A DNA stretch of 64,000 nt, taken from CAIOYC01 sp965277345 (GTDB taxonomy: Bacteria; Pseudomonadota; Alphaproteobacteria; Caulobacterales; Caulobacteraceae). Each line of letters begins with the position of its first letter. Within the stretch, counting starts at the first letter, position 1. Below are positions 53,695 through 61,673 of the stretch, piece by piece. The notes under the pieces were generated by a model. It ran no database searches, was not told where the DNA came from, and saw only the letters and a list, made by a program, of their open reading frames with translations. The stretch spans positions 620,001-684,000 of the forward strand of contig CBDICI010000004.1 in the NCBI GenBank assembly GCA_965277345.1, read 5' to 3'. The position numbers and the translations under genes were made by a program.

Positions 53695-54465
53695 ATGCGC
53701 TTCCTCCTCGTCCTCCTGGCGACGCTGACGGTGGCGGGGCCGGCCCTGGCCACGCCGGAGCTCAGCGTCACCGCCACCTATGAAGCGCGGATGCTGCTGC
53801 TGAAGCTGGCGGACCTGCGGACCGATCAGGTGGTGCGGCAGGGCGACTTCCAGGCCGGGGCGCGCGTCGGCGTCATCGGCGCCTTCGGGGTGATCAAGCC
53901 GTCCAGCATCCTGGTCCAGTCGAACGGGTCGACGGCGGGCGGGCAGGTTGCGCCCGGCGTCTACATCCAGACCGAACGGAAAAAGCGGCGCATGGTGCGC
54001 TTTGGCCCCGGCCCCACCGACCCGCTGACCGGCCTGCTGCGCGCCGCGCTCCAGCCGGGCGGGGGTTCGCCCTGCATCGGGGTCGCGCCGATCTACGACG
54101 GTCGCCAGCGCTATGACCTGATCCTCTCGCCGGCGGGCGGGGGCGCGCTTTCGGGGGCTCAGCGGAACCTCGGCCTGCAGCGCACCGTGGCCTGCCGCAT
54201 GGGCTTTCGCCCTATCTCCGGTTTCAGCAAGGGGCCGCCCAAGCCCAATCCGTTCCTGCGCGGCGACCCGGTGGTCACCTTCGCCTATGCGCCGAAGGGC
54301 GATGTGTGGGTCATGACCGACGTGGCGGTCCCCACCATCGTCGGCGCCGGCCATGTGAGCCTGACCGCGCTGCGGATCGATGGCGCCCGGCCCGCCTTCA
54401 CGCCCCTCCAGCCGAGGGGGGCGCCGCGGAGGCCGGCGCCCAAAACGAACCGCCGCCGTCGTTAA
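53695..54465 (+). CDS. Exported DUF3108 protein
   Basis: A signal peptide (MRFLLVLLATLTVAGPALA) is followed by a beta-rich 235-residue domain. PLTGLLRAALQPGGGSPCIG, then IYDGRQRYDLILSPAG and GDVWVMTDVAVPTIVGAGHV, is the DUF3108 pattern (an outer-membrane-biogenesis-linked, lipoprotein-carrier-like fold). Two cysteines may form a disulfide. The C-terminal tail is Pro/Arg-rich. It follows tesB by two bases, so they are probably co-transcribed. Confidence 0.82.
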   Translation: MRFLLVLLATLTVAGPALATPELSVTATYEARMLLLKLADLRTDQVVRQGDFQAGARVGVIGAFGVIKPSSILVQSNGSTAGGQVAPGVYIQTERKKRRMVRFGPGPTDPLTGLLRAALQPGGGSPCIGVAPIYDGRQRYDLILSPAGGGALSGAQRNLGLQRTVACRMGFRPISGFSKGPPKPNPFLRGDPVVTFAYAPKGDVWVMTDVAVPTIVGAGHVSLTALRIDGARPAFTPLQPRGAPRRPAPKTNRRRR

Positions 54466-54512
54466 GCTACGCTTCCTTAAGTTGAACGCGCGACAAGGCG
54501 GGCGACACGCCC

Positions 54513-55733
54513 ATGACCGCCGCCGCCCAACCCAAGCTGATCGTGCCCATCGACGCCACCGTGGTGCGGGCCATGGTGAACGCGCACGGCCGCTATCTGT
54601 CCGGCAAGCCGGGGGGCCAGCGCGCCAACTTCTCCTACAAGGACCTGCGCAATGTGGCGCTGGAGGGGATGAACCTCGCCGACGCGGTCTTCTCCGGGGC
54701 GGTGATGAGCGGGGCGCTGCTCGCCGGCGCCAATCTGGAGCGGGCGATCCTCTATGGCGTGGACCTGCGCAACGCCGACCTGCGCGGCGCCAACCTTGCG
54801 CGGGCGGATATGCGCGGGGCCTGCCTGCGCGGCGCCAACCTCTCCTGCGCCGACCTGACGGCCTGCGACCTGCGCGTCGGCCAGATCGCCCTGCAGGACC
54901 CCAGGAACGGCTTTCGTATCCTGAAGCACGAGAAGCGGGCGGGTGAGCTCAGCTACGCCATCCTGAACGGGGCCAAGCTGAACGATGCGCAGATGACCGG
55001 GTCCACCTGCTCGGCCACCGATTTCCGCGACGCCGACCTGTCCGGCGCCTCGCTCAGCAGCGCCAAGATGCAGAACGCCTGTCTCGACGGGGCCGACCTC
55101 TCCAACGCCCGGCTCTGCCGCACCGACCTGTCCGGCGTGTCGATGAAGCAGGCCTGTTTCGATGGCTCGAACGTAAGCGCCGCGCAGGTGGACAAGGCGG
55201 CGCTGGCCGAGGCCATGGGGCCGCCGCCCGCATCGGTCTTCGTCGATGACGTCCCCCTCGCGGACCTGCTCAATGCGCATGAACTCTGGTGCACCACCGA
55301 GGGCGTCCAGGGTTCCGTCGCCGCCCCCGCCGGGTGCGACTTCCGTATTGTCCGCACCCTGAAGGGCAGGAAGCTGACCGCCCTGAAGGCGCCCGGCGGC
55401 GTGTTTTACGGCATGAACCTCGAAGGCGTGCAGATGCAGGGGGCCGACCTGCGCGGCGCCGACCTGCGCGGGGTGAACCTGCGCGGCGCCGACCTTCGCG
55501 GAGTCAAGCTGGTCGATGCGCTGCTCGTCCGCGCCGACCTGCGCGGGGCCAAGCTCGGGCCGCTGGAGATCGCCGAGGGCCGCTATGTGCGCACCGACCT
55601 GACCCGCGCCGCGCTCCGCCTCGCCGACCTGACCGCCGCGGACCTTGGACGGGCCCGCCTGCTGGAAGCCGACCTGGAGAACGCCAAGCTCGACGGCGCC
55701 AACTTCCAGGGCGCGGAGATGCCCGAGGTCTGA
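54513..55733 (+). CDS. Pentapeptide-repeat protein
   Basis: A 406-residue protein with two blocks of A(D/N)LxX pentapeptides: about 40-235 and 305-405. Each would form a right-handed quadrilateral beta-helix. Between them is a non-repeat segment with two cysteines (ELWCTTEGVQGS, AAPAGCDFRI) resembling a small PilZ- or zinc-ribbon-like insert; its identity is unclear. There is no signal peptide, so it is cytoplasmic. Some family members bind DNA gyrase as DNA mimics, but sequence alone does not show that here. Confidence 0.88.
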   Translation: MTAAAQPKLIVPIDATVVRAMVNAHGRYLSGKPGGQRANFSYKDLRNVALEGMNLADAVFSGAVMSGALLAGANLERAILYGVDLRNADLRGANLARADMRGACLRGANLSCADLTACDLRVGQIALQDPRNGFRILKHEKRAGELSYAILNGAKLNDAQMTGSTCSATDFRDADLSGASLSSAKMQNACLDGADLSNARLCRTDLSGVSMKQACFDGSNVSAAQVDKAALAEAMGPPPASVFVDDVPLADLLNAHELWCTTEGVQGSVAAPAGCDFRIVRTLKGRKLTALKAPGGVFYGMNLEGVQMQGADLRGADLRGVNLRGADLRGVKLVDALLVRADLRGAKLGPLEIAEGRYVRTDLTRAALRLADLTAADLGRARLLEADLENAKLDGANFQGAEMPEV

Positions 55734-55849
55734 CGCGCCCAGACTGTTCAGCGACGGTTCATTCGCCGGGGCAGACCTTGTCAAGGATCGAAAGGCGGCT
55801 TCGCGGCGTTAGCGCTGCGTCGGCGCAGAGCGCCACGAAGGAGACGAAG

Positions 55850-56197
55850 ATGGACCGTAAGACCGCTACCCTTTTGGGGGCCGCCGCTGCGTTGACCGCA
55901 GCGCCAGCCCTCGCCGCGTCGGCCGCGCCAGCGCCGGCCGTACCCGTCGCCGCGTCGTATGCCGAACTGCTCGCCCCGATCCCCAACGCCGTCGAACGGC
56001 TGAAGCTCGCCGATGCCGAGGCGCAGGCTCAACAGCCCAAGCTGATCGAGGCGCAGTATTACGCCCATCATCACCACCACCATAACCACCACCATAACCG
56101 CCGGTGGTATCTGCGGAATGGCTACAACTGGTACAACGGCGGCTGGGTGCTGCGGCCGCGTCCGCATCACCATCACCACCACCACAACCACTACTGA
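55850..56197 (+). CDS. Exported histidine-rich protein
   Basis: A 115-residue protein with a Sec signal peptide (about 1-23) and a mature part that ends in two His clusters. HHHHHHNHHHN lies at about 74-84 and HHHHHHHNHY closes the protein, separated by a Trp/Tyr/Asn-rich linker (WYLRNGYNWYNGGWVLRPRP). More than 15 histidines suggest binding of nickel, zinc or copper in the periplasm. GAAGGAGACGAAG precedes the ATG, a strong ribosome binding site. No known family is recognised. Confidence 0.75.
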   Translation: MDRKTATLLGAAAALTAAPALAASAAPAPAVPVAASYAELLAPIPNAVERLKLADAEAQAQQPKLIEAQYYAHHHHHHNHHHNRRWYLRNGYNWYNGGWVLRPRPHHHHHHHNHY

Positions 56198-56245
56198 CCC
56201 GGTGTTCGGCGGTCGCGCTCAGCGGCCGCCGGCGCGCTTTGGCGA

Positions 56246-56968
56246 TCAGCCGGTCTGGTCGCGCGCCTTCACCGCCCGGAACAGGTGGCGATAGGCGCCG
56301 TCGAAGATGGTGCTGGTGGTGGACAGCCACCGGCTGCCTTCCGCCAGCGCGTCTCGGCTGGCGGCCAGGCGGCGGGCCTTCATCTCCCGTTCCGCCACCT
56401 CCTCTTCGGTCATCGGCTGCAGGTCGAGGTCCGGGTCCGCCGGCAAGGCGATGACGCTGAGGAACGGTTCGCCCTGGCGGAAGACGTGCGTCACCCCGGG
56501 CGGCGGCGCCTTGAAGATGCAGAAGAACATCATCGGCCACCACGCGCTGCGGATCATCGCCGGCACCGCCAGCGGCGTGGTGTTGGTAGCGTCGGTATAG
56601 TAGCGCGGATGCGGCTCGGTGCGGATGGCCCACCCCGCCGGAACCTCCAGATCGAGCGAAATCTGGTAGGAATAGAAATCCTCCCCGAAAGTGCGGAACG
56701 GGGGCCACATCAGATCGTCCGGCGCCTCGCCCCAGTCCGCGTCGAGCTGCACCCCCGCCTCGGTCCGCGTCACCCGAAGCTCGTCCTCGAAGGGGTAGAG
56801 CACCTCCACCCCATAGCGGGCGCTTTCGGAGAAGGGCGTGCAGTGCCAGGGCTGCTCGTGGTTCCCGTCGGCGCGCGGCTGCTGCGCCCCGCCCCAGCCG
56901 GGGATGGCGAGCTGGATCGGGCGGGGGGCGGGACGATCCCCGTGGAGGCGGTATTTCATCGTCGGCAT
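56246..56968 (-). CDS. Uncharacterised protein (DUF6065-like)
   Basis: A 240-residue cytoplasmic protein rich in aromatic residues: YGVEVLYPFEDELRV, TFGEDFYSYQISLDLEVPAG and SAWWPMMFFCIFKAPPPG. The layout resembles DUF6065 proteins, but I am not certain. The C-terminal 60 residues are charged and helical. It starts at 56968 or at an in-frame ATG three codons later. It stands between the His-rich gene and the cytochrome b gene. No function can be given. Confidence 0.6.
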   Translation of the reverse strand: MPTMKYRLHGDRPAPRPIQLAIPGWGGAQQPRADGNHEQPWHCTPFSESARYGVEVLYPFEDELRVTRTEAGVQLDADWGEAPDDLMWPPFRTFGEDFYSYQISLDLEVPAGWAIRTEPHPRYYTDATNTTPLAVPAMIRSAWWPMMFFCIFKAPPPGVTHVFRQGEPFLSVIALPADPDLDLQPMTEEEVAEREMKARRLAASRDALAEGSRWLSTTSTIFDGAYRHLFRAVKARDQTG

Positions 56969-56998
56969 GGTGGTTTTCTCAGCCGGTTTTGCGACGGT

Positions 56999-57607
56999 TT
57001 AAGGGCGGACCGCGGGCCGCTTCAACCCCGTCATCCGCCACAGCACCGGGTGGCCGTCGAACTGATGCGTCAGCGCCCCGGCCACGTGAAGCGCCCAGTT
57101 CACCACCACGATCCAGATCAGCACATAGACATGGAAATGCTTCAGGGCCTGGCGGCTCGCCTTGGGCGTGGGATCGCCCATGATCGCGTGCACCCCCGGC
57201 AGGTGCGGCCAGGGCAGGCCCCAGAACGAGATGGGATGCGTCCCGAGCGACACCAGCGCCCACCCCGTGAGCGGCAGGGCCAGCATCAGAACATAGAACA
57301 GGAAGTGCACGGCGCCTGACAGCCTCCGCTCCCAGGCGGGCATCCCCACCGGCAGGGGCGGCGGCCGGTGCGTCAGCCGCACCCCGATGCGCACCAGCAC
57401 CAGAAGCAGGATGGTCAGACCGAGGGAGATGTGGATGTTCTCCGCCAGCTGCTGGTTCGGCGTATGGTCCGGCAACACCTCGTTCATGATCCAGCCGAGC
57501 GCGAGCTGCAGCACGATCAGCAGGGCCAGCGTCCAGTGCAGCACGATGGCCGCCGTGCTGTAGCGCCGGTCGGCCGCGGTTGTCGCCATATCGCCCCTGT
57601 CGGTCAT
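56999..57607 (-). CDS. Cytochrome b561-family membrane protein
   Basis: A 202-residue, four-helix di-heme cytochrome. Haem-ligand histidines are in IVLHWTLALLIVLQ, NIHISLGLTILLL, SGAVHFLFYVLML and ALKHFHVYVLIW, the b561/CybB pattern. It passes electrons from quinol in the inner membrane. The start at 57607 has GAGG seven bases upstream. It is the last gene of a leftward DUF2946/barrel/TlpA/cytochrome set, which hints at a redox or metal-handling role. Confidence 0.87.
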   Translation of the reverse strand: MTDRGDMATTAADRRYSTAAIVLHWTLALLIVLQLALGWIMNEVLPDHTPNQQLAENIHISLGLTILLLVLVRIGVRLTHRPPPLPVGMPAWERRLSGAVHFLFYVLMLALPLTGWALVSLGTHPISFWGLPWPHLPGVHAIMGDPTPKASRQALKHFHVYVLIWIVVVNWALHVAGALTHQFDGHPVLWRMTGLKRPAVRP

Positions 57608-57702
57608 GTCTGCGCCTCGGCTCACCTCGGCCGTCAAGGCCAAGCTCGAACCGCAACGCGCCAGCCCCGGTTCGGTTCGCGCGCGCCGACGATCCCGGTA
57701 GG

Positions 57703-58206
57703 CTAACCGGGAGGAGTCCGAAGCGGGGCCACCGCGGCGTCGAGGGCGTCGGCGGACAGGGGCCGATCATTGTTGATCAGGATCGCTCGGACCCTCCCCT
57801 GCGGGTCGATCACCAGCGTCTCGGGCAAGGCGGCCGGCGCGCCGAATCCGTTGACCCTTGCATCGCTCAGCATGGCGGCGGGATAGCCGAAGGCCGACAT
57901 GACCTTGCGAGCCTCGCCGAGATCGCGGTGGCGGTCGGCGCTGAGGCCGATCAGCACCAGGCCCTCCGCCCTGTCCGCCTTGGCGAAGGCGTCGAGCATC
58001 GGCATCTCGGCGCGGCAGGGCGGGCACCAGGTCGCCCAGAGGTTCACCACCACCACGTGGCCCCGCAGGGCGGCAAGGTCGATGGGCCGGCCCTCCATGG
58101 TCTGGCCGACGAAGGCGGGGACCGGCTCGCCGATGCGCGGCGCCGCCACGGCCGATCCGGTGAAAGCCAGGCCGGCGGCCAGGGCGGCGATGAAAGGTTT
58201 CAGCAT
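57703..58206 (-). CDS. TlpA-family periplasmic thiol-disulfide reductase
   Basis: A signal peptide (MLKPFIAALAAGLAFTGSAVA) precedes a thioredoxin domain. The active site is WATWCPPCRAEMP (Cys61, Cys64), followed by GLSADRHRDL and the cis-proline segment ALPETLVIDPQGRV. TlpA-type proteins keep cysteines of cytochrome or copper-site proteins reduced. It lies between the barrel protein and the cytochrome b gene, all leftward, and may serve the Cys-rich motif of the barrel protein. Confidence 0.9.
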   Translation of the reverse strand: MLKPFIAALAAGLAFTGSAVAAPRIGEPVPAFVGQTMEGRPIDLAALRGHVVVVNLWATWCPPCRAEMPMLDAFAKADRAEGLVLIGLSADRHRDLGEARKVMSAFGYPAAMLSDARVNGFGAPAALPETLVIDPQGRVRAILINNDRPLSADALDAAVAPLRTPPG

Positions 58207-58264
58207 GGATGCCTCAGGGTTGGCTTTAGGATGGCGTGAGGGGTGTGGTTTTCCAGCCGGTCCC

Positions 58265-59206
58265 CTAAAAGTCCCGGCTCAGGATCACCTTGAAGGCGGC
58301 CGGGGCCGCCAGCTGGTTGCCGTTCAAGTGCTGGTAGACCGGGACCTCGACGTCGCCATACAGCTTCCAGTCTCCGCTGGCGAACTCGATGCCGGGCGCG
58401 ATCAGGGCGCGGCTATAGCCGCTGTCGCCGCGGTTGGAGTTTGGCCCGGCGTCCTTCTCGCGCTCGGACACGACGAGCTGCAGCACCGGCGAAATCCTCA
58501 CCTTGCCGCCGGCGACGGTGAACCCGGAATAATAGGCGCCGAGCGCCCCGTCGAACTCCGCGCCCGGCCGATAGCCGCCTTGCGAGGCCACGGGAACATC
58601 GAAATTGCCCTGCACGAGGTAGCTGAAGATGTTGTCCCGCGTCAGTTTCCCGAGGTGATAGCCGCCGATCAGGATGTCCGTACTGCCGGTGCCGATGGAG
58701 GTATCGCGGTCGAACCCCTGATATTTGAACTCGCCCGTGGGCAGTTTCACGCCGAGCGTCACCCCGGTGGACATGTCTTCCGAAAAGCCGGTGTATACGC
58801 CGGTCAGGCGGATGTCGCCGAGGGCGGAGTGGGTGTTGGTGGTGTCCTCACCGTCGGTCACGAAGGTGCGGTCCCAATAGGGGACCTCCACCATCACGCC
58901 CCAGTCGCGGTTGAACATGTATTGGCCGCCGAGGGTGTAGAAGTCGGTCTTGATCTTCCGGTCGCTGTTGTCGTCCGTAGGCGCGCGGCTGTCGCCGCTC
59001 CAGTTCCGGTTCTGGTTCATGAAGTTGTATTCGAAATAGGCCTGACCGCCCTTGCCGGACGGGAACAGCGAGCTGGCGCCGACGCCGAAGACGCCGCACC
59101 CGCAGGCGCAGGCGGCGGCAAGGCCCGGGAGGGCGGCGGCGGCGAAGAGCGCGGTGACGAAGGCCGCAACGGCGGCGCCCCTTGAAGGCGCTGATTGGGT
59201 AGACAT
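58265..59206 (-). CDS. Outer-membrane beta-barrel protein with CxCGCG motif
   Basis: The 313-residue product has a long signal peptide, and just after the cleavage region a tight cysteine motif (ACACGCGVFGVG). The rest alternates polar and aromatic residues and ends in ILSRDF, with terminal Phe, as outer-membrane barrels do. Similar proteins occur in copper or cytochrome-linked loci. The ATG at 59206 has AGGATCAAGCC upstream. It follows the DUF2946 gene and precedes tlpA. Confidence 0.75.
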   Translation of the reverse strand: MSTQSAPSRGAAVAAFVTALFAAAALPGLAAACACGCGVFGVGASSLFPSGKGGQAYFEYNFMNQNRNWSGDSRAPTDDNSDRKIKTDFYTLGGQYMFNRDWGVMVEVPYWDRTFVTDGEDTTNTHSALGDIRLTGVYTGFSEDMSTGVTLGVKLPTGEFKYQGFDRDTSIGTGSTDILIGGYHLGKLTRDNIFSYLVQGNFDVPVASQGGYRPGAEFDGALGAYYSGFTVAGGKVRISPVLQLVVSEREKDAGPNSNRGDSGYSRALIAPGIEFASGDWKLYGDVEVPVYQHLNGNQLAAPAAFKVILSRDF

Positions 59207-59310
59207 GGCTTGATCCTGACAGGCCGCGCACGCCCCGTGCTGTGCACGGGCGATCCTTGGCGCGGCGTTGGTATGGGGCGCACCGGAAACCGGCGCACGG
59301 CGAGCGGCGA

Positions 59311-59691
59311 TCAAGCCAGGATCGGCGGTCCCCTGGCGTTCGGGCTAATCCGCGGGTGATCGCAAGGCGTCGGGGCGCGGCCTATGAGCGGATGGGCAAA
59401 CGGCCGGGGCGCCCCTGCGTCTGGAGCCGCGCCGGCGTCGGCGAACACCATGGCCCCGCCGCCGGCGCAAAGGGAACAGACGGCGCAGGCCTCATGGTGA
59501 TCGGCGGGGGTCCGGTGATCCCGGCCCTGACCCTCGGTATGGGCGACGCAGAGGATCGCGGCGCCGTCCGCGTCCGCCGCCATCATGGCGGCCTGGATCG
59601 GCGCGTTGGCGTTGAGCACGAGCGCGAGGAGGGCGAAGGCGAGCGCGAACGCCCTGCCTAACGGTTCAGCACATCGCGTCTTCGACCCCAT
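59311..59691 (-). CDS. DUF2946 family small exported protein
   Basis: A 126-residue protein with an N-terminal signal or anchor (AFALAFALLALVLNANAPIQ) and the motif HHEACAVCSLC, preceded by HTEGQGRDHRTPADHH. The C-x2-C-x2-C plus His arrangement is the DUF2946 signature. This family is often near copper-related TonB receptors, so metal binding is likely. The C-terminal Pro/Arg-rich part is less conserved. It is the first gene of the leftward redox/metal set. Confidence 0.75.
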   Translation of the reverse strand: MGSKTRCAEPLGRAFALAFALLALVLNANAPIQAAMMAADADGAAILCVAHTEGQGRDHRTPADHHEACAVCSLCAGGGAMVFADAGAAPDAGAPRPFAHPLIGRAPTPCDHPRISPNARGPPILA

Positions 59692-59714
59692 GCGGACGCC
59701 TTATCACGGCTTTG

Positions 59715-59785
59715 TCGACGTGAGCATCGCGCCCTTGCGGGCTTCGCGACGCGAGCAGGCTCGCTCCTCAGCATGACGGAGAAGC
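59715..59785. repeat. Second copy of the GACGCGAGCA repeat
   Basis: 59748-59778 equals 50901-50931 at 29 of 31 positions. It contains the small hairpin GAGCAGGCTC and the CTCCTCAGCATGACG block seen in other copies. The rest of the 59692-59984 gap (about 290 bases) shows no gene or further clear element beyond a short GGCCCAACGTCTC / GAGACGTTGGGCC inverted pair at 59909-59921 and 59940-59952. Confidence 0.65.
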
Positions 59786-59908
59786 CAACGATGCAGCGCA
59801 TTTCCGAACAGTCCGTCATTGGCGGCCGAACTACGAGCCCCTCATCCAAACCGCGGCCTCGCCCGTCTGCCCGTTAACCCGGCGTTGTCCCCAACGGCGC
59901 CGGGCCAG

Positions 59909-59952
59909 GCCCAACGTCTCGGGCGACCCCCCTGCCTTGAGAGACGTTGGGC
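59909..59952 (-). terminator. Stem-loop downstream of the stator pair
   Basis: GGCCCAACGTCTC (59909-59921) is inverted exactly as GAGACGTTGGGCC (59940-59952), giving a 13-base stem around an 18-base loop. It lies 33 bases after the stop of the ZorB-like gene, in the position of a transcription terminator, though no T tract follows. Confidence 0.5.
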
Positions 59953-59984
59953 CGAATCGAGCGTCGCGGTCGATCGGGGGCGGT

Positions 59985-60854
59985 TCAGGGCGCCGGGACG
60001 AACTGGATGGAGAGGGTCTGGCCGCCGCCCTGGGGGGCTGTCGCCGCCTGCGATTGGCCATAGGACGCGACCCGGAGCAGGGCCTGCGCCCCCGGCTGGC
60101 CGGGCGGGGCGTTGGTGAGCCTGGCGAGCACCGGCTGGGCCGCGGTCAGCGCCCGATGGAAGGCCACGCCTCGTTGCAGGGCCAGCGCGGCGGCCTGGCG
60201 TCCGGCATCGGTGAAGGCGTCGAAGCCCGCCTGGCTGGCCACGTTCACCACCGACATCTTCGCGCCGCTGCAACCGTTCGTCGGCGGGCCGCCATAGCCG
60301 TAGCAGGGCAGGCGCTGGGCCAGGCTCGCCGCCACGCGCCCGGCCACCTGCTGTCCGTTCGGCGACAGGGTGGCGGCGTTGGGCAGGAACAGCTGGTCGG
60401 AAGGGAAACTCAGCACGCCGCCGGGGCCGTCGGCCTGGGTCGTCACCTTGGCGGCGGCGAGGTCGGCGACCATGAAGGCGATGAGGCTGCCGCGGGCCTC
60501 GCCGGCCTCGGCGCCCGCCTTCTCCACCATTGGTTCGCCGGAATAGGCGAAGCAGCGCCTGCCGTTGTCGTCGGTCACAAGGGCGGAGGCGGGAACGCAG
60601 ACCACGTGATGGATGCGGTCGATCTCCAGCGCCACATCCCGTCGTTCGAGGGCGGTGGCCACCTTCAGCAGGGCCGTGGTCTGGGAGTCCTTGGCCTGGG
60701 TCAGGCTGGCCGTGGTGGAGCGGTACTGCAGGGCGAAGAAGCTCAGCATGATGATGAAGATGAACAGGACGCCCACCATCATGTCGGTCATGGAGATATA
60801 GTAGCTTTCGCCCTCTTCGAGCGCGGGCGCGTGACGAAGGCGGCGGCCCGTCAC
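59985..60854 (-). CDS. MotB/ZorB-like stator protein with OmpA-like domain
   Basis: A 289-residue protein with a short cytoplasmic head, one helix (about 22-42) containing SMTDMMVGVLFIFIIML, and a periplasmic part. Asp24 is placed like the proton-binding aspartate of MotB and ZorB. A helical stem leads to an OmpA-like fold (FLPNAATLSPNGQQVAGRVA to RVASYGQSQ) in which the usual peptidoglycan-binding sequence is degenerate. Four cysteines (86, 101, 184, 195) could form two disulfides. GTG start overlaps the stop of the ZorA-like gene. Confidence 0.78.
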   Translation of the reverse strand: MTGRRLRHAPALEEGESYYISMTDMMVGVLFIFIIMLSFFALQYRSTTASLTQAKDSQTTALLKVATALERRDVALEIDRIHHVVCVPASALVTDDNGRRCFAYSGEPMVEKAGAEAGEARGSLIAFMVADLAAAKVTTQADGPGGVLSFPSDQLFLPNAATLSPNGQQVAGRVAASLAQRLPCYGYGGPPTNGCSGAKMSVVNVASQAGFDAFTDAGRQAAALALQRGVAFHRALTAAQPVLARLTNAPPGQPGAQALLRVASYGQSQAATAPQGGGQTLSIQFVPAP

Positions 60855-61600
60855 GACGCCTCCGGAGATAGGGCCAGCCGGCTCTCCAACCGCCGCAGGA
60901 CCGCCAGCTGCTCGATCATCACCCGCTCGGGCGGCGCGAACTCCACCATCGAGTCGAGCGCCTCGAACATCTCCGCCTGCAGCCCCTCGATCTTCAGGCG
61001 CCGCTGTCGGGCGACGATCCGCAGAATGATGGAGCCGAGGATGCCGGCGATGGAGGTCCAGAACTTCGTGGCGGCGATGGCCAGGAGGCCGAGCAGCGCC
61101 GCCTCGACCCCCGCTCCGGCCCCGCCTCCGCCCGCCGCGATGGCCGAGGTCGCCTCGCTCAGCGCCGCGACGATGCCGAGGAAGGTGATGGTCAGGCCGA
61201 TCGCCACCAGGATATTGGCCCACCACTCCATGGCGCGCGCCGGCTCGTCCAGGCGGTCGAAGGCGTCGGCGGCGTGGATGGAGGTGGCGAAGGTCTGGTC
61301 CTCGTTGCGCACCAGCAGGCTGCGATAGGTTCGCCAGCCGCGCACCAGCAGGCTGGGGGCGCCGCCGCCGGCGAAGCGCTGGTCCAGCGCCGCGAACTGC
61401 TCGGCGAAGGTCCGCCGATTGCCCGCCCCGGACAGCAGGTTGCAGCGATCGACCAGGGCGCGGACCAGCGGCCGCTGCTCGAACAGGTCCGAGGTCACGA
61501 TCAGCACCAGCGCCAGGGCCAGGATCGCCCCCGCCAGCCCGAGCGCCACGCCGGGTGCGCTGAACAGGGCGACGACGAGGCCGGTCACGGGATCTTGCAA
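60851..61600 (-). CDS. MotA/ExbB/ZorA-like proton-channel protein (short form)
   Basis: A 249-residue inner-membrane protein. Helix 1 is at about 13-36, a cytoplasmic domain at 38-125, and helices 2 and 3 at about 126-148 and 165-197. ITFLGIVAALSEA and LLAIAATKFWTSIAGILGSI match the channel helices of MotA, ExbB and ZorA. Only 50 residues follow helix 3, so the long tail of Zorya ZorA is missing. The start is TTG with AGAGGAAG upstream. It is coupled by GTGA to the ZorB-like gene. Confidence 0.78.
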   Translation of the reverse strand: MQDPVTGLVVALFSAPGVALGLAGAILALALVLIVTSDLFEQRPLVRALVDRCNLLSGAGNRRTFAEQFAALDQRFAGGGAPSLLVRGWRTYRSLLVRNEDQTFATSIHAADAFDRLDEPARAMEWWANILVAIGLTITFLGIVAALSEATSAIAAGGGGAGAGVEAALLGLLAIAATKFWTSIAGILGSIILRIVARQRRLKIEGLQAEMFEALDSMVEFAPPERVMIEQLAVLRRLESRLALSPEAS

Positions 61601-61673
61601 GGGGGTCTTCCTCTGCCGGCGGATAGGTCCGCGGGCTGGTTACAGGCCGGATGTGAACGGAATATGGCGGCGA

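Noticed and set aside
55850..56197. His-rich protein as a cloning-tag artefact
   Set aside because: It has a natural signal peptide and ribosome binding site, and the His runs are broken by Asn and aromatic linkers.
59985..61226. A single 413-residue reading of the ZorB-like gene
   Set aside because: The extra N-terminal part is an out-of-frame reading of the channel gene; the GTG at 60854 with the GTGA overlap is the natural start.
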